A stretch of 64,000 bases of DNA from positions 61,579,501 through 61,643,500 of the forward strand of contig JAUMIR010000001.1 of assembly GCA_030847615.1 (NCBI GenBank), in the 5' to 3' direction. Under the pieces are notes generated by a model that was given only the letters and a program-made list of their open reading frames with translations, was not told where the DNA came from and did no database searches. Below, in pieces: positions 10,971-23,756 of the stretch. The stretch's first letter is position 1. Each line of letters begins with the position of its first letter. Position numbers and translations under genes: made by a program. The DNA is from Gambelia wislizenii (lineage: Eukaryota; Chordata; Lepidosauria; Squamata; Crotaphytidae).

Positions 10971-11813
10971 CTGAATGTTTGCATTGATGCTGTTTACATT
11001 AATTTCCAATAAAGATCATTTAATTGTACCTTTTGGCTTAGAATCTCCTCTGTTATTACTGGTATACACAGGTCCCTCCATTGCCTGGTTCCTCACATTG
11101 CCAAGTTGAGTTCATTAATTCCCCAAATTAATACTATAGGGTTCCACGGACCCCCATCCCAAGCAATTTGGGTAACAGGTTCCCACCCATTTTAAACCAC
11201 TTGGTCTTGCCTAAACACTGAGAACTATGAGGGGGCTACAAAAATCACATTTCATGGGATGCATTAGCCACACATATGCCATTAGGGGCCATAATGACAC
11301 TGACTTCAGCAGCAACACTGGGAAACTCTCTGTGGTGCAGGAGAATGCCAGAAGATCTGGAGCCCCACCACCCCAAATGAAATGGGAGAAGAGCATCTCA
11401 TAGGGTTGCTAGAACCCATAGAGAAAAATTATTGCTATTTTGTCAGCTGATTTATTAGCTGTTGGTAGTGGTTCCTCTCAAAAGGGAGAAGGTATTCATC
11501 TTTTTCTAAAAAGCCTTGCACTTAGTCTTCTTAAAGGTGTGGGGGAGCATCTCTAAACTCATATTATCAGTTTGGAGGCACTGATAGAACCATCAATGTG
11601 AATGCATGCCCAAGTGGTGTCTGTGGCATACACCTGTGTTGCCATCACTGTATGTTTCTGGTGAACCAGCTTCAACACCTTCTGGATAGAGATGGCCTAG
11701 ATACAGTTATCTGAAAACTGGTAACCTCTTCATAGTACCACTGAAATGCACCGTAAATGGATCTGCCTTTGGGAAAGATGAAAGATAGTTGCTCCTGGAC
11801 TGCTAAGTGGGAG

Positions 11814-11817
<4 letters not shown>

Positions 11818-11849
<32 letters not shown>
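11818..11849 (+). repeat. (TA)n microsatellite
   Basis: About 15 TA units. Confidence 0.95.
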
Positions 11850-11852
<3 letters not shown>

Positions 11853-11867
11853 AGTATTTAAATTCTA

Positions 11868-12028
11868 TAAATGCTAGGAAGAACTTCCTGATAGTAAGAG
11901 CTGTTTGACAATGGAATATGCTCCCTACCTGGCCATCTCTCAGGGATGCTTTAGTGGTGGATTCTTACATTGGAAAGGGGTGAGCTAAATGGCCCTCCAG
12001 GTACTTTGAAACTGTGATTCCATAAAAT
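11868..12028 (+). mobile_element. Diverged CR1 3' tail
   Basis: The phrase 'aggaagaacttcctgatagtaagagc' opens a 3' fragment that ends 'gtgattccataaaat', a decayed CR1 terminus. It starts next to a (TA)n tract. Confidence 0.65.
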
Positions 12029-12187
12029 GACTGCTGTGCCTTCTAGTCTCTTTATAAGCATGAAAATATACGTGGAACCCTAAACAGCTTAGGACCTGCC
12101 TGCTTGAAGGATCTCCTTCCTCTACATGACTAGAAGAATAATTGTTATTGTTGCTATTACTGTTATTATATTGTTGTTATCATTGTT

Positions 12188-12760
12188 ATTACTTATTATT
12201 ATTATTATTATTATTGACCACTGAATTGCATCGCCCCAGATGATATATCAGGTAAATGTGACGGTCAGGAGTGCCTGTTATCAGCTTTGGCTGATCTGCC
12301 AGCTGCGCCCTTTCCTGGAAGTTGGGGATCTTGAGACTGTGGTACATGCTCTGGTAGCCTCCCATCTTGATTTTTGTAATGCACTCAACTCCAACTAGTA
12401 CAGAATATGGCAGCCAGACTGGTCTCGGGTACATCTAGAAGAGACTATATAACACCGATCTTAAGATCACTTCACTGGCTGCCCATTAGTTTCCGGGCCC
12501 AGTACAAGGTGTTGGTTATCACCTTTAAAGCCCTAAATGGCTTGGGTCCAACCTATCTTTGGGACTGCCTCCTTCCATATAATATTCCCCGTGCACTCAG
12601 GTCCTCTGGGAGGAATTTGTTACAACCTTTAAAAACTCCCAGATTATGGAACGGCCTGCTGGATGAGATCCGTCATATTACCACCCTAAATAGCTTTAAA
12701 AAAGCTCTTAAGATGGATCTCTTCTGGCAGGCCTTGCCTGAATAGATACCCAGCAATAAA

Positions 12761-12792
<32 letters not shown>

Positions 12793-13036
12793 AATCTAGC
12801 TTGTCCTGATCTCGCCATGGCCAGTCCATTGTTTATTTATATTTATATTTATATTTAATTTTAATTTTATTTTTGTATTTTTACGTATGTTTTAATTCTT
12901 AAATTATTTAATTGTATTTTAAGGGGGGGTGGGATTGAGGGTGTGGATGTATATTTTAATTGTTGTAAGCCATCCCAATTGTGTTTTGTAGAGGGCCGGG
13001 ATATAAATAAATTATTGTTATTGTTATTGTTATTGA
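12188..13036 (+). pseudogene. L2-like LINE 3' end with ORF2 C-terminus
   Basis: After an (ATT)n tract (12188-12215), the sequence encodes the C-terminal segment of an L2/CR1-superfamily ORF2. An open stretch at 12407-12745 reads AARLVSGTSRRDYITPIL, then LHWLPISFRAQYKVLV, then FKKALKMDLFWQALPE to a stop. The block upstream (12226-12406) is frameshifted. The 3' UTR holds a (GAAA)n run at 12764-12794 and ends 'gggccgggatataaataaat' plus (ATT/GTT)n, typical of L2 tails. It is 5'-truncated and inactive. Confidence 0.8.
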
Positions 13037-13225
13037 AGTGAGAATCCAGATACAGCCTGACCTCCTTTGTGACTAGGACAAAAAGAAACAAGATGCAGAG
13101 CCAAATGATAAATTACTTTAAAATTGTGGTTAGGTGCTATGTTTTATTCTAATTTGAAGGCAGGGTCCCAATCCAGATTGGGAACCCAGTATGAGGAGTA
13201 CCAGGTTCTAGTTCACACTAATTTA

Positions 13226-13467
13226 CAATGGGCCATTGGTATCTGCTGAGATTTGGTTCCAGGGCTCCCCGTGGGTACCAAAATCTGTGAATGCTTATGT
13301 CCCACTATATGCAATGGCATAGTAAAATGGTATCCCCTATATAAAATGGCAGAATCAAGGTTTGATTTTGGGATTATTATTTTTTTGGGGGGGGGAAGAA
13401 TATTTTCAAGCTGTGGATGGTTGAATCTGTGGATGCAGAACTGGTGACTACGGAGGGCCGACTGTAT
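13226..13467. mobile_element. pogo/Tigger-like MITE, diverged
   Basis: The interior matches the 43.6-kb copy almost phrase for phrase ('cactatatgcaatggcat', 'tcaaggtttgattttggg'). The right end, 'gagggccgactgta', is the family terminus followed by TA. The left end is decayed ('atgggccattggtatc'). Confidence 0.7.
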
Positions 13468-13660
13468 ATGGTAGCTCCCTCCCCACATATTGGCAATGTG
13501 TACGCACTGTTCCAAAGTGATGCATCCATCTCAATGTATCACTTTTTTGCAATGTAAATTGCAGGTACAGAGGGGCTTGTTGCATAGGACCACAGTGTGA
13601 AGTAATTCTTAAAGAACCTCTATTCCCAACCAGGACTGACTCATTGCACTTACTGCATTT

Positions 13661-13885
13661 TGTTGTTGTTAATTGCTGTCAAGTTGGCTTCAACTAATGA
13701 TGACCCCCTGAATGAGAGACCTGAAAGACACCCTGTTATCAACAGCCCTGCTCAGGTCCTTCAAACTTGGGCCAGTGGTTTCCTTGATTGAATCTATCTC
13801 CCTTTAATTCAGTCTTCCTTTTTTCCTACTGTCTCCCACTTTACCAAGCATTATTGACTTTCCTAATGTGTCATGCCATTTCCTG
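13661..13885 (-). mobile_element. Bov-B (RTE) LINE 3' end
   Basis: Read on the minus strand, this ends with the Bov-B terminus: 'ggtctctcattcaggggg', a 'tgacagcaattaacaac' tail and the preceding 'aaggacctgagcagggc'. It is truncated to the 3' UTR. Confidence 0.75.
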
Positions 13886-15922
13886 AGATGATATTTACTT
13901 TAGAGTAAACAAGTGGGGAATGTAACATTTGTCATTTGACCCTGACCCTTTGGAATTGTTTCTGTGATCTGTTCTGGCTGAATGAATCTTTTTGATATAA
14001 CTACATTAACTTGAATAATAAGTCTAGTTTTAAGAGGTGATGAAATTAAATTTGGAACTTTGGATATGAACTCAAAAATGTGGTAATCTTACATTTGTTA
14101 AATTATGTTTTAGCTTTGGTATGAGGCATTCCAAAGTGTGTCTCTTAAAAGGTTATTTTTTTAAAAAAAAAATGTTCGATTCTTCTTCTAGTCACATGTT
14201 GTATTAGTGAAGAACAACTGTGCAGGAGGCTGGCTATGAAAAGGATCTATCCTTGCAGCTATCTGTTAAGTGAATCAAAGTAATACAGAAGTATTATGTT
14301 GTGCTTCTCCGACTATCCAACCCTGCTACTGATCTCATTTGGTTTCTGCTAGGAGATTTATCACTACTTGCCTTCACAGCTGGGATTTAGACCCGAATCA
14401 ATTTGTTTCCCAAATGCCTGATGATTCACATCACTTATTTTGTATTTGTCATTTTTTTAAAAAAAGCAAATTCATGTTGAATTAAAGCACTGAACTGACA
14501 GCCTAGCAAAAGAAAGCTGTTTTTAATCTCTCGTCAGTGGTTTCATCTTTCCCTGGTGGTAGTGGCTATGTGCAATAGGAGTCACAGGCGAGGGTAAAGC
14601 ATACAGTTGTGCATGTTTCAAATCTAACATAAAAATGAATGTTAACATACAAAAGTCAACTAATTTTTCTCTCTGTGGTCAACACAATTGCCTTAACTGT
14701 GTTCTGCAATGAGAGATAATAAAAGGTCTAGAAGCCATTATTGACTGCCTACTGAGGTGTTACTACGGCTAGTTTCACCCCTCCCTCCAATAGTGTCACC
14801 TGGTGTGGTTCAGTGTCTCCACATTCCCCTACTGCTGCCACTGATTGGCTAACTATATTTAAGGCTAATGGTTTCACTGTGTACCTTTTCCACCTTTCTT
14901 CCCCTAATAATACTAACGATATTGTTTAAATGCCAGTATAAATGTTAGCAGTGCACAGAATATTCAACAGGCTGTACTTTAAGCACTGAACATGTCTTTT
15001 CAATGGATCCTATAAGCTCTGTGATAGTCCTCTGTGATATTTTGCTGGGTTTCACCATGCTATACTTTCCTCTTCAGTGAGTAATTGGCTCTTCAAGGTA
15101 TAAATTCAGTATTGTACATTTAGATGAAAGTTAATAAAATCTTTCAAGATCTCGCTCAAATACATCACAGAATATATCATTCTTTTCCATCCCATGTGTC
15201 ATGACAGAAAGCATCAAAACACGCCCTTTCCTGAATTGCTCTATGAACACACAAAGAGTCCTCTTGAATCAGACCTAAGGTCTATTCAAGTAAAAATTAT
15301 GTCCTCACAGTGGTCAGCTGGATGACTGTGGGAACCTTACAAGCTGGACATGAGTACAATAGCACCTTCTTATTACTGGCACGGATAGAAATGCAGCCCC
15401 TCATAATATAACTATCATGACTGTTAGTAACTTATAGCCTTATTTTCCACTAGAACTTTATCTGTAGCAATCAACATCTCTGCATACACAAAGATGGTAA
15501 AGTTTAGGTGCAGAGTAGTACAAAATATGCATGTATAGAAAGAAGAGATAAATTACAAATTCTGAAATTATTAAAATCCTCTAGGATAAGGTTAGGGCTT
15601 GTTATGCATTTGAAAATTACGAATGTTCTGGATTTGACTTAGGAGCCAATTAATTTTGAATTTCTTGTCTCAGTAGGAAAGACAGGCCATAGTTCATGCT
15701 TTTTAAAAAAGATTTGTGGAACACATTCACCATCCTTAGGAGGGGATGGCAACCACCAAATTTCAGATCAAGAGGTACTGGGGTGGTGACAGCTTGTGCT
15801 GTTACCCTAGGATGGGGGGGGAGTTCCATGTGCAATGCCCACATCTCCTTAAAGTGTGGGGGAATTATTAGCTCAAAAGGAGGACTATGAGAGGAGGGTA
15901 ACTTTGGGGATCTTTTCATCTA
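13886..15922. other. No gene seen; unassigned sequence
   Basis: About 2 kb without recognised repeats or coding signal. A CCAAT-like 'gattggc' followed by 'tatatttaagg' occurs at 14,842-14,864. That could be a promoter or LTR remnant, but it has no boundary or downstream ORF to support it. Confidence 0.55.
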
Positions 15923-16400
15923 TGTATACCAGTATTAACTGCAAAGAGCATTCCAGTTAAAGTAAAACATAGTATTTTATTGGAATAACACAAACGTGAA
16001 TTAACATACACAACACATGTTCTTAAGAACCATATAAGGCTATTGAAAAGAAAGGCAGGAAGGTTGGATAGAGAAAAGTCGGGGTGGAAGAGTGATAGTC
16101 TTGGAGAAAAAGGTCTGTGCAGCATCTGAGGGAGTCACAGAGGAGTCTGGCATAATGGAGGGGTCTATCAGTCGGTGGCACCCTTTCCTAGAGTTGGAGA
16201 TATGGTATTTATAACGTATTTCGTGCCTTGGAGAGGTGTGCTGGTTATAACAAAACTTGGATGGCTTTCCCACCAGATAGACAAAAGGAACCCAAACTCA
16301 ACTGATTGCTTTAATTAACACATTGATGGTCTTGCGACAACCTCATAAGGTTAGACAGGAGGAGGAGTGAGGAGAGATTTCTGTAACATATGGAATGAGG
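15923..16400 (-). mobile_element. Probable solo LTR, minus orientation
   Basis: The plus-strand left edge is TGTATACCAGTA, the same as at 27,756, so the minus-strand LTR would end in ..GGTATACA. On the minus strand a TATAAATA box lies near 16,210 and AATAAA near 15,977, about 235 bp downstream: a plausible U3-R-U5 order. The segment 'ctttttctccaagac' to 'acatgtgttgtgtatg' is loosely matched in the 27.8-kb copy. The right boundary is not resolved and no TSD is found. Confidence 0.5.
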
Positions 16401-16480
16401 AATGGTCACTTGTTTGCCTGACTGAATTATTGCTTGAAATGCCCAAGACTGGAAGAAAGGATAAGTACATATCCCTCAAT

Positions 16481-16776
16481 GAGCCCTGGCGGTGCAGTGG
16501 TTAAATGCTGGTACTGAAGCCACAACATTGAAAGTTTGATCCCAAGGGCTCCAAGGTTCACTCAGCCTTCCACCCTTTCATAGGTTGGTAAAATGAGTAC
16601 CCATCTTGTGGGAGAAATTAGCTAACACACATTGGAAACTGCTTGGAGATTGCCTAGTGCGCTATAAAAAAATGCAATGTAGATGTGTAGGTGCTATTGC
16701 TTAACAATTTATAAGCCACTCTGAGAGCCTTTGTGGCTGAAGAGCAGGGTATAAATACCTAAATAAATATATAAAT
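16481..16776 (+). repeat. tRNA-derived SINE
   Basis: The head contains an A-box-like 'ggtgcagtggttaaatgctg' and a B-box-like 'agtttgatccc'. The body reads 'ggtaaaatgagtaccc'. The tail ends 'gagcagggtataaatacc' and A/T-rich repeats. A minus-strand copy lies at 32.1-32.35 kb. It belongs to the ACA-type tRNA SINEs I associate with iguanian lizards. Confidence 0.8.
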
Positions 16777-17849
16777 GACAGGGTCATTAGCATAAACCCA
16801 TTACTGCGTGGGCTTTCTGAATAATCTTAACTTGGGCTTTCCCACCATTCTGTTTCTAGATGCATTCCAGATCATTCTGACATTTGGCTGACCTCCAGTC
16901 CACCTAACCTCTCAGCCAAAGTGACCCCCAAAAGTGTCAAATATTTCCAGATACTGTGGGGAGGGGGTAGTAGGGCACACTAACAGTGCTTCCCACAAAA
17001 TTTTGGGAAAGCTAGCACAACCCCCAAAATTGTGCTTTTTTTTGTTTGTCATTTGATTAGAACTATCAATACTTTTAACATTTCATGTTTAACAGTATTT
17101 GCGGGTGGGGGGAGTGCAGGGCAACTTGCTCCTTCTCAGGGGAACAAGTCTAACACTTTTCAAGTGAACAAGCCTTGACAGTTTGGAGCTTCCTCAGTTT
17201 TTTTTTTTTTAAAACCTCAGTCTTTTTTTGAAGGGGATGATCTATGAAAATGGCACACAACGTAGAAGTGGCTCTAATCCAATAATGGAGAACTACAAAT
17301 TTTCTGAAGGACAAGTGAAGTAGCTCTTTTGGAACAAAAGTCTTCAGTCGAGAGGCAGGGAAATGGGGTTGTATTTTGGCCAATTGGTAAGAAAATGGCA
17401 CTAATCATGTTTGACGGGAATTTGCCCTGTACCACGTTTAGTCTAATCAAGGAGGCCAAGCTGGTGAATCAAGGATCTTGCTTTATTAAAAGCAATGTAC
17501 TTCTGTCTCACATGCTGACAGCCAGGCTCCTGTACAGAATAAGAACCCTGAATCAGCAGCCCAGTACATTCTAATGCAGTTTCCAGAAAGTGTGTAAAGC
17601 TCTTCATGCAGTGTGCATGTGTTGAGGTCATTTCCCACCAAGCTATGTATTTCAGACTAATGTTTTGGTTATCAATCTGTCCAGGCATCAAACGTGACCA
17701 TCTATAGACTCTTTTCACGTAACCAGAACATCTCTGTTCCTTGCGAGCAGAAAGCCCTTGACACTTATGTGTCAGGAAGAAAAAGGGTAGGCTAAGTGTA
17801 ACCTTCACAGAGTCAACTGGTGTTTTTGGAGGAAATTCCCTGGAATTAA
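16777..17849. other. No gene seen; unassigned sequence
   Basis: No domain-bearing frame. The paired frames at 17.15-17.9 kb are on opposite strands with no similarity I recognise. Confidence 0.6.
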
Positions 17850-18645
17850 GGCCTTGTCTACATTGGCAGGAAACCCTGAACCCACCTTGTAGCCACTGTG
17901 GATGTTTTTGATCCACAGCAGCTCAATAAATGCCACACTCACTGGGGCTTGTCTGATGGGAGATCAGAGTATCCCACCACACTGTAGTTGTAGGTGAACT
18001 CATGTCATTGTAAATTTATCTATTTGATTTATATGCCACCTTTGTCCCGAAATGGGACCCAAGGTGGTCCACAACTTACAAAAAAACAATTTAAAAATTG
18101 ACAGTTAAAAGTTTAAAACAATTAAAATCATTACAATTTAAAATTAAATATAAAACATATAAAAGTTAAAAGAATAAATCAATAAAAACACATCCCAGTC
18201 AGTGGTCCTACACTGATCACTTCTTGTATACATCACACATAGCTGGGGCTGCTTTGGTCCCCCCCCCCATTTGCTCATGCATGCTAATATACATTGTCCC
18301 AGAGTACTGTATTACTGGATAAATGGAGATACATTGGTGCAGATATGAGCACAATACAACAAAAAAAACTTAAAAACCCACCTGCATGCTGGCAGAATGG
18401 ATTCCTGTCCACCAGAAGCCCCACCTCCAGCTTCACACTGAAGCCAATCAGCAGCCTCCACATGTCTAATAATCTAGGAGTTCCCCTGAAATGCAGAGCA
18501 AACTGTGAATCTTTTAGACCTTGATTTTCCACCAGAGTCCCAGATGAAGCTGTGAATCACCAGGGAAGTTTTGTGGCAACAGAGCAATGAATATAAGGTG
18601 AGTATGGTTTTGTTTTGTTTTGTTTTTGCCCTTGTAGACAAGCCC
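17850..18645. mobile_element. Harbinger-like MITE, 796 bp, TSD TAA
   Basis: The left end is GGCCTTGTCTACATTGGC. The right end, reverse-complemented, is GGGCTTGTCTACAAGGGC. Both are flanked by TAA (17847-17849 and 18646-18648). The interior includes an A-rich LINE/SINE-like 3' tail (18,010-18,190, 'gggacccaaggtggtcc'), probably a nested insertion. There is no transposase ORF. Confidence 0.7.
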
Positions 18646-18648
18646 TAA

Positions 18649-19351
18649 GTCACACAATTCTAAAGGGATGCAAACATTTGTATTAAGTTAGCCCAAGTGA
18701 AGCCATGTGGGTCTCCTTCCTCTTCAGGTATCCCTAGAAACCTGCAGTTTTTCTGAAGCTTTTGTAGAAGCTAGGAATAATGATAAATGAAGAACAGTTT
18801 GAGACTTTAAAAAGTTTTTGTTGTTACTTTTGCTCACTTGGCACCAAAATCACAAAAAATGCAACAGGACAAGGATGGATAGATGAGAAGCCTAGATTGG
18901 TAGAGACAGAAGGACTTAACCATCCAGCACTTTTCAAGCAATGACCCAAATGTTGCATCCTCCAAGGTCCTACACATGCTACCAAATGAGTTTTAACATT
19001 ACAGCTATTAGGAGGGGGACCTAGCAAACAAAACTGAAAATTGGGTGAATCCTGAAATATTTTATATCAACATTCCTCTGGAATTGAAGACCCCTGGTGA
19101 AACTATTCACTGTAATTAGAAGCTAGTGTCACAAACTACAACCCTTCCTCTCTTTTCCCACTCTGGCATTTCCTCTTACGTAGAGCATGGTTTTGTGGAC
19201 AAATTGATAGTGTATTTCAGGTTTTGTGGGCAACTTGTAAGGGTTAGGAATGCATTTCTTTGACTATTTCAACCTTACATGTGAGAATGAATAATTAAAG
19301 CAGTTTTCTCTCCACTGGGGGGGGGGAGAGTATTCCTCTGCAGTGTGTGTT
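18649..19351. other. No gene seen; unassigned sequence
   Basis: Mixed DNA ending in a G run at 19,318-19,327. No coding or repeat signal. Confidence 0.6.
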
Positions 19352-19476
19352 CCTTCAAGCTGCCTGTCAACTTATAGCAGACCCATGAATTTCATAGGGT
19401 TTTCTTAGGCAAGAAATACTCAGAGGTAATTTTACCATCTCCTTCTTCTGAAATATAGCCTACAACATCTGGTATT
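19352..19476 (-). repeat. 5S-headed Sauria SINE, 3' part
   Basis: The minus strand carries the tail 'ccctatgaaattcatggg' variant and the junction region 'aggctatatttcagaag'. The 5S rRNA-derived head is mostly missing. Fuller copies are at 59.7 and 63.8 kb. Confidence 0.75.
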
Positions 19477-21366
19477 CTCTCTGTATTTGGCTGTTCTGAA
19501 GTGTGTGGGAATTATTCTGTGGAGAAAATCACGTGTTTTTAAAGACCCCCCCCATTTTCTGCACAGGAAAGTGTTTTCTACAGAAGAATCACATTTCCAC
19601 ACATAAAGTATGGCTGGGCATGGGGTGGGGTGCCAGACTATATGTAGTTTTTCTCTGCAGAGTAATTCCTGTGCAACATTTCAGGTATTGGAGAAAATTG
19701 TGCAAACTACTTGCTGCGCTGTTATTCTCCCAGGTGGAGTTTGCTGACTGTTAAGAAACCCATCTATTGACTTGGGAAGGAATAATTGCAAGAATTCTTT
19801 CCATCCCTGTTGTGGTTCTTTGTGTCCCTCTGAATCTGTATAGCTAAGAAAGATTTGGTAGGGTTTAGATTTAGAGTTCGGATCACTTGGAAGGAATCTT
19901 GTTTTATTTCACACATCTGAATTTCTCAAAATTTTCCCCATTCAGTTTGAGATTCAGGATTTGGCAGATCTGAGGCATTCTGCTAGAGATGGGTGTACCA
20001 AACAATACGTTTGTCTCTTCATGCAAGCAGCTACTCACATGGCTGGCTACTTAGAAAATTCAGCATCACAGGAGCAGTGATGTTGCTAATTTTTCATTTT
20101 ACAGCCCTCATTTATGGTGTTTCTTGACAGGTTTGGGAAAAATCTCAATGCACAGGAGATCCATGATTTGTGTCAAAATTTCCACAGTAAAACTGATGAT
20201 AGCTATCAAATTAACAGTTACAAGGAATTATCATTTGCTTTAATGTAGTTGCTGTTGTTGCTGCTGCTCTTCTTCTTATTCCTCTTCTTCTTGCCACTTC
20301 CTTCATTGCCAAGATGATAACAGCATTCTCAAAATCCTAGAAAACTGTTTTTCTACCATCCTGACTATAGAATGCTAGTTCATACTCTGATTAGTCAACC
20401 TTTAGTTCCTTCTGATGAGTTTAACACTGAACAATCCAGTTAGCATTAATTGTGCTAATGTAGGTAATGATTGTTCGGGCATTGCTGATTACTCATCCAT
20501 TTGGAATTGGCCCAGAGTCACTAGTTTAATCTGGCTATTTATCCCCTACTAATCTGTGTGCAGAGTTTACTATTGTCCAAGGAAAGAAAAAAATGTTACA
20601 GCTATTTTCCTTCATTTTCATACACCCAACCAGTGTCCTTCTTTTACAAGTCAGTGAGATATCACTCTCACTCTGTTGCAAAATGAAAGTGGGACTAAGC
20701 ACTACTGCCACCATCTTGATAACAGATTCAGAATGCAGGGAATGCCCTATCTAGGGTTGATTTTAGATCTTGTCCTGCCTATCTACCACTATCTCTTTGG
20801 ATATCAGAACTCTGATATTGGGGAGGTAAGTACTACATGGGGACTGGGAATGGTATCCTAAGCTGGATCATCCCCCCACCCCCGGGTAGACATCTTTGAC
20901 ATCCAAAAGAAAAGGTTTCTTCCTGATATAAAAGAATTGTAGCCTTACACATTCAGAGAGAGAGAGAGAGAGAGAGGTTCTAGGGATCATAGAATGACAT
21001 ATTCCATTCTTGTGTGTTCACCCCACCCACATTACATGTAAATTAATGTTAGTCTTGAGAGAGTCTGCTTTGGCTATAAACATTTCTCCACTTGCAGAAA
21101 GGACACTTTTGCCCCCAGTTCAGGCTCCTGAAAAATGGAAAAATCTCAATTTCTTTCCTTTTTTCCCTCATGGGGAGTGATGATGACATATCTAATAGCC
21201 AATTTGTCCTGTTACAGGTACGGAACAGGGTCACTGAAAGATTTTTCTTTCAGACAACATTCCCCCTATTCCATGCCCTGTTACTGTTCTGTTTTCTCCC
21301 TGTGATATAGTATTCACAGGGAGAAACCCAGTTCTGTTTCTGTAATGGATCACAGGTGTGCGAATA
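19477..21366. other. Mostly unassigned; one two-copy repeat
   Basis: The stretch 19,618-19,690 ('ggggtggggtg' to 'gtaattcctgtgcaacattt') resembles 49,945-50,020, so an unnamed repeat family is present. A (GA)n of about 9 units lies at 20,957-20,976. Otherwise I see no gene. Confidence 0.5.
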
Positions 21367-21775
21367 GGAGCCCCGTCCCTGTTTTGGAATGACAGGGACG
21401 GGGGAGGAGGTCCGTGCCGAGCACTTCCAGCCACGAATGGGACATCCAGGTAAGTGGAGCCCTTTCCTCCCCTCCCTGGGTTACTTTTTTAAAATTTTAT
21501 TTTTGCTTTTTATTTCTAGATTTGACAGCTGGGGGGGTATTTTGAATTTCCCTCCCACCTGTTCTCTCGCAAGAATGAACGGGATTTCAGCTGGCTGGTC
21601 CTAAAGGCAGCCTTATGACGGCTGCATTTACAGCTGGCCGGCAAGGAGGAAGGGAGCCCATTCCTGCAGCAGAATGGAGGTAAGTGTGCAAACATTTACC
21701 TCCATACCGTTGCAGGAACAGGTGAGGGGCTTGCGGGACAGAAATGGGGCTTTTGGCCCCGGTGTGAAAATCTCC
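21367..21775. mobile_element. CpG-rich MITE of the GGAGATTATCAG family
   Basis: The right terminus reverse-complemented reads GGAGATTTTCACACCGG, a variant of the family end, followed by TTA. The interior shares 'catccaggtaagtg', a T-rich block and 'ttctctcgcaagaa' with the copy at 25.0-25.6 kb, in the same order. The left end looks shortened to 'ggagccccgtccc'. CpG content is higher than in neighbours, suggesting a less decayed copy. The left boundary is approximate. Confidence 0.55.
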
Positions 21776-23364
21776 TTAGTTTCACTATTGTGGATGGTGT
21801 TGGGTTTTCTTTAATGCTTTGGGGCAGGGCTTGGTTTTGTTTCAGTATGACTGGAGTTGGATGCAGATATTATGAGAGTTAGGGCCTATCTTGTGCGTAG
21901 AAGCAGCAAGTGCCATGAAAATCTGGCTCTCGTGATGAACAATCACAGGAGAATCAGAATGAGGAGAGGCACAGTAACAAAGTCTCAAACATTCCAAAGT
22001 CACTCACATGAAACAGTCATAAAGTATAAAGCCAAAGAAGTAGAAAGACAAGTATGGCCAATCCAAGGGGCCAGGAATCCAAGAAAGCCCAATACATAAG
22101 AGAGGGAGTTTGTGAGATTTTAAACCAGTTGTTTGCAATAAGGACTGTCCTCTGCTGCTTGGAAAGTAATAGATGCCTGACCTTGACAGCCAGGTGGCTA
22201 ATTGTTTGATGCCTGATATTTAAAGTTGTGCGTAAGGCATTTGCTTTTCCTCTACTCCTGTTTGGCTTGCTATTGCTTTAGAAAGGAAAAGAGGTCTCTC
22301 TTCAGGATCCACCCACTATGGCTGAAGAGACGGCTCAATAGAGTCTATTGCCTGTGTCTACTCTTGATGGTTCAGGCTCCAGGGAGGGTCTGTCTTTTGG
22401 AACTGTAGGCTTTTCTTGTTTTGACAGTTCTGAGTCTGATCACTCATATTCCATATGACAGGGCCTCTCAATCACAAAAGGAGCTTACTTTCTCACCCCT
22501 GAGCTTCTTTTAAGCAAAACTGATTATCTATGTGCTATTTCTATTTTAGACCAACAGTATTCTCTCCCAGCTTCTTTGACATATGGCCCAGGATGGCGGA
22601 AATATAGTTCCCACTGTTTTCCCACTTTCATTGGGTTTCTATGATCCCAGCAAGCTCTAGCCTGAGGTTCCATCAAAGTGAGGTTCCATTATTAATGGCG
22701 ATCAAAGTAAAAAAAGGGGGGAAATATGACACACTTGTGAAACCTGCACTTCATCACAAGTATTATGACTATAAGAGACTTGCCGTGTATAAGAAATAAG
22801 ATTACTGGGTTCCTTTCAGAGCTTTCTTTATGGACTCAGAAAGATGAATATTGTATAGCTATGCCTGCTGACAGGATGGATTTTATTTAGACTTCTCCTC
22901 AGTTTTACATTTCATATTTATGACTGTTCAAAATATTCTTTTTAGTTAAGCAGTGCACTGGTGTGGCTTTGCAAATGTACCTTCCACAGGGTATTTTTGG
23001 TTTGTTTATTCTAAATTGCTTTTCTTTATTCTGAGCAACACATTTATATCTTTGTGAAAAAGCTGAGTGATGGGGATAATAATGGCCATGTACCTCTTCC
23101 CCATCATATGCCCTATTTCACATTCTATAATAAATTATGACTTACTCTGGTAAAGAGGGGATAGAGGACAACGAGGTCCCCAAAGCAAGAGCTTGCACTT
23201 CATAAAAGCTCTCCTACAGTATATTTTAAAAGAAGAATCACAAGTATTAATCACACATTTTTCAAAGTTTCCTTCCTATGACATGGACAATAGCCTCTAC
23301 TGGAATAATGACATGACATGAGGTGTAATGATTTAGGGAACTGGCCAAGAAGGTTGGAGGCTAC
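21776..23364. other. No gene seen; unassigned sequence
   Basis: No repeat ends or coding domains recognised. Confidence 0.6.
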
Positions 23365-23715
23365 ACTTCTATTTGGAACATGTCCAGAGGAGGGTGACCA
23401 AAGTGGTGAAAGGTCTGGAAGCCATGCCCTATGAGGAGCGTCTTAGGGAGTTGAGTATGTTTAGCCTGGAGAAGAGAAGGTTAAGAGGCGATGATGATGA
23501 TGATGATGATGATGATAATATATTTATATCCCGCCCCTCTACGGAATGCAATCAGGGCAGCTTACAACAATTAAAATATACATCCAGACCCTCAATCCCA
23601 CTTACAAAATACAATTAAATAATTTAAGAATTAAAATATACTTTAAAAATACAAAAATAAAAATAAAATAAAATAAAAATAAACAATGTACAGTGGTGAG
23701 ATTGGGACAAGATGG

Positions 23716-23756
<41 letters not shown>

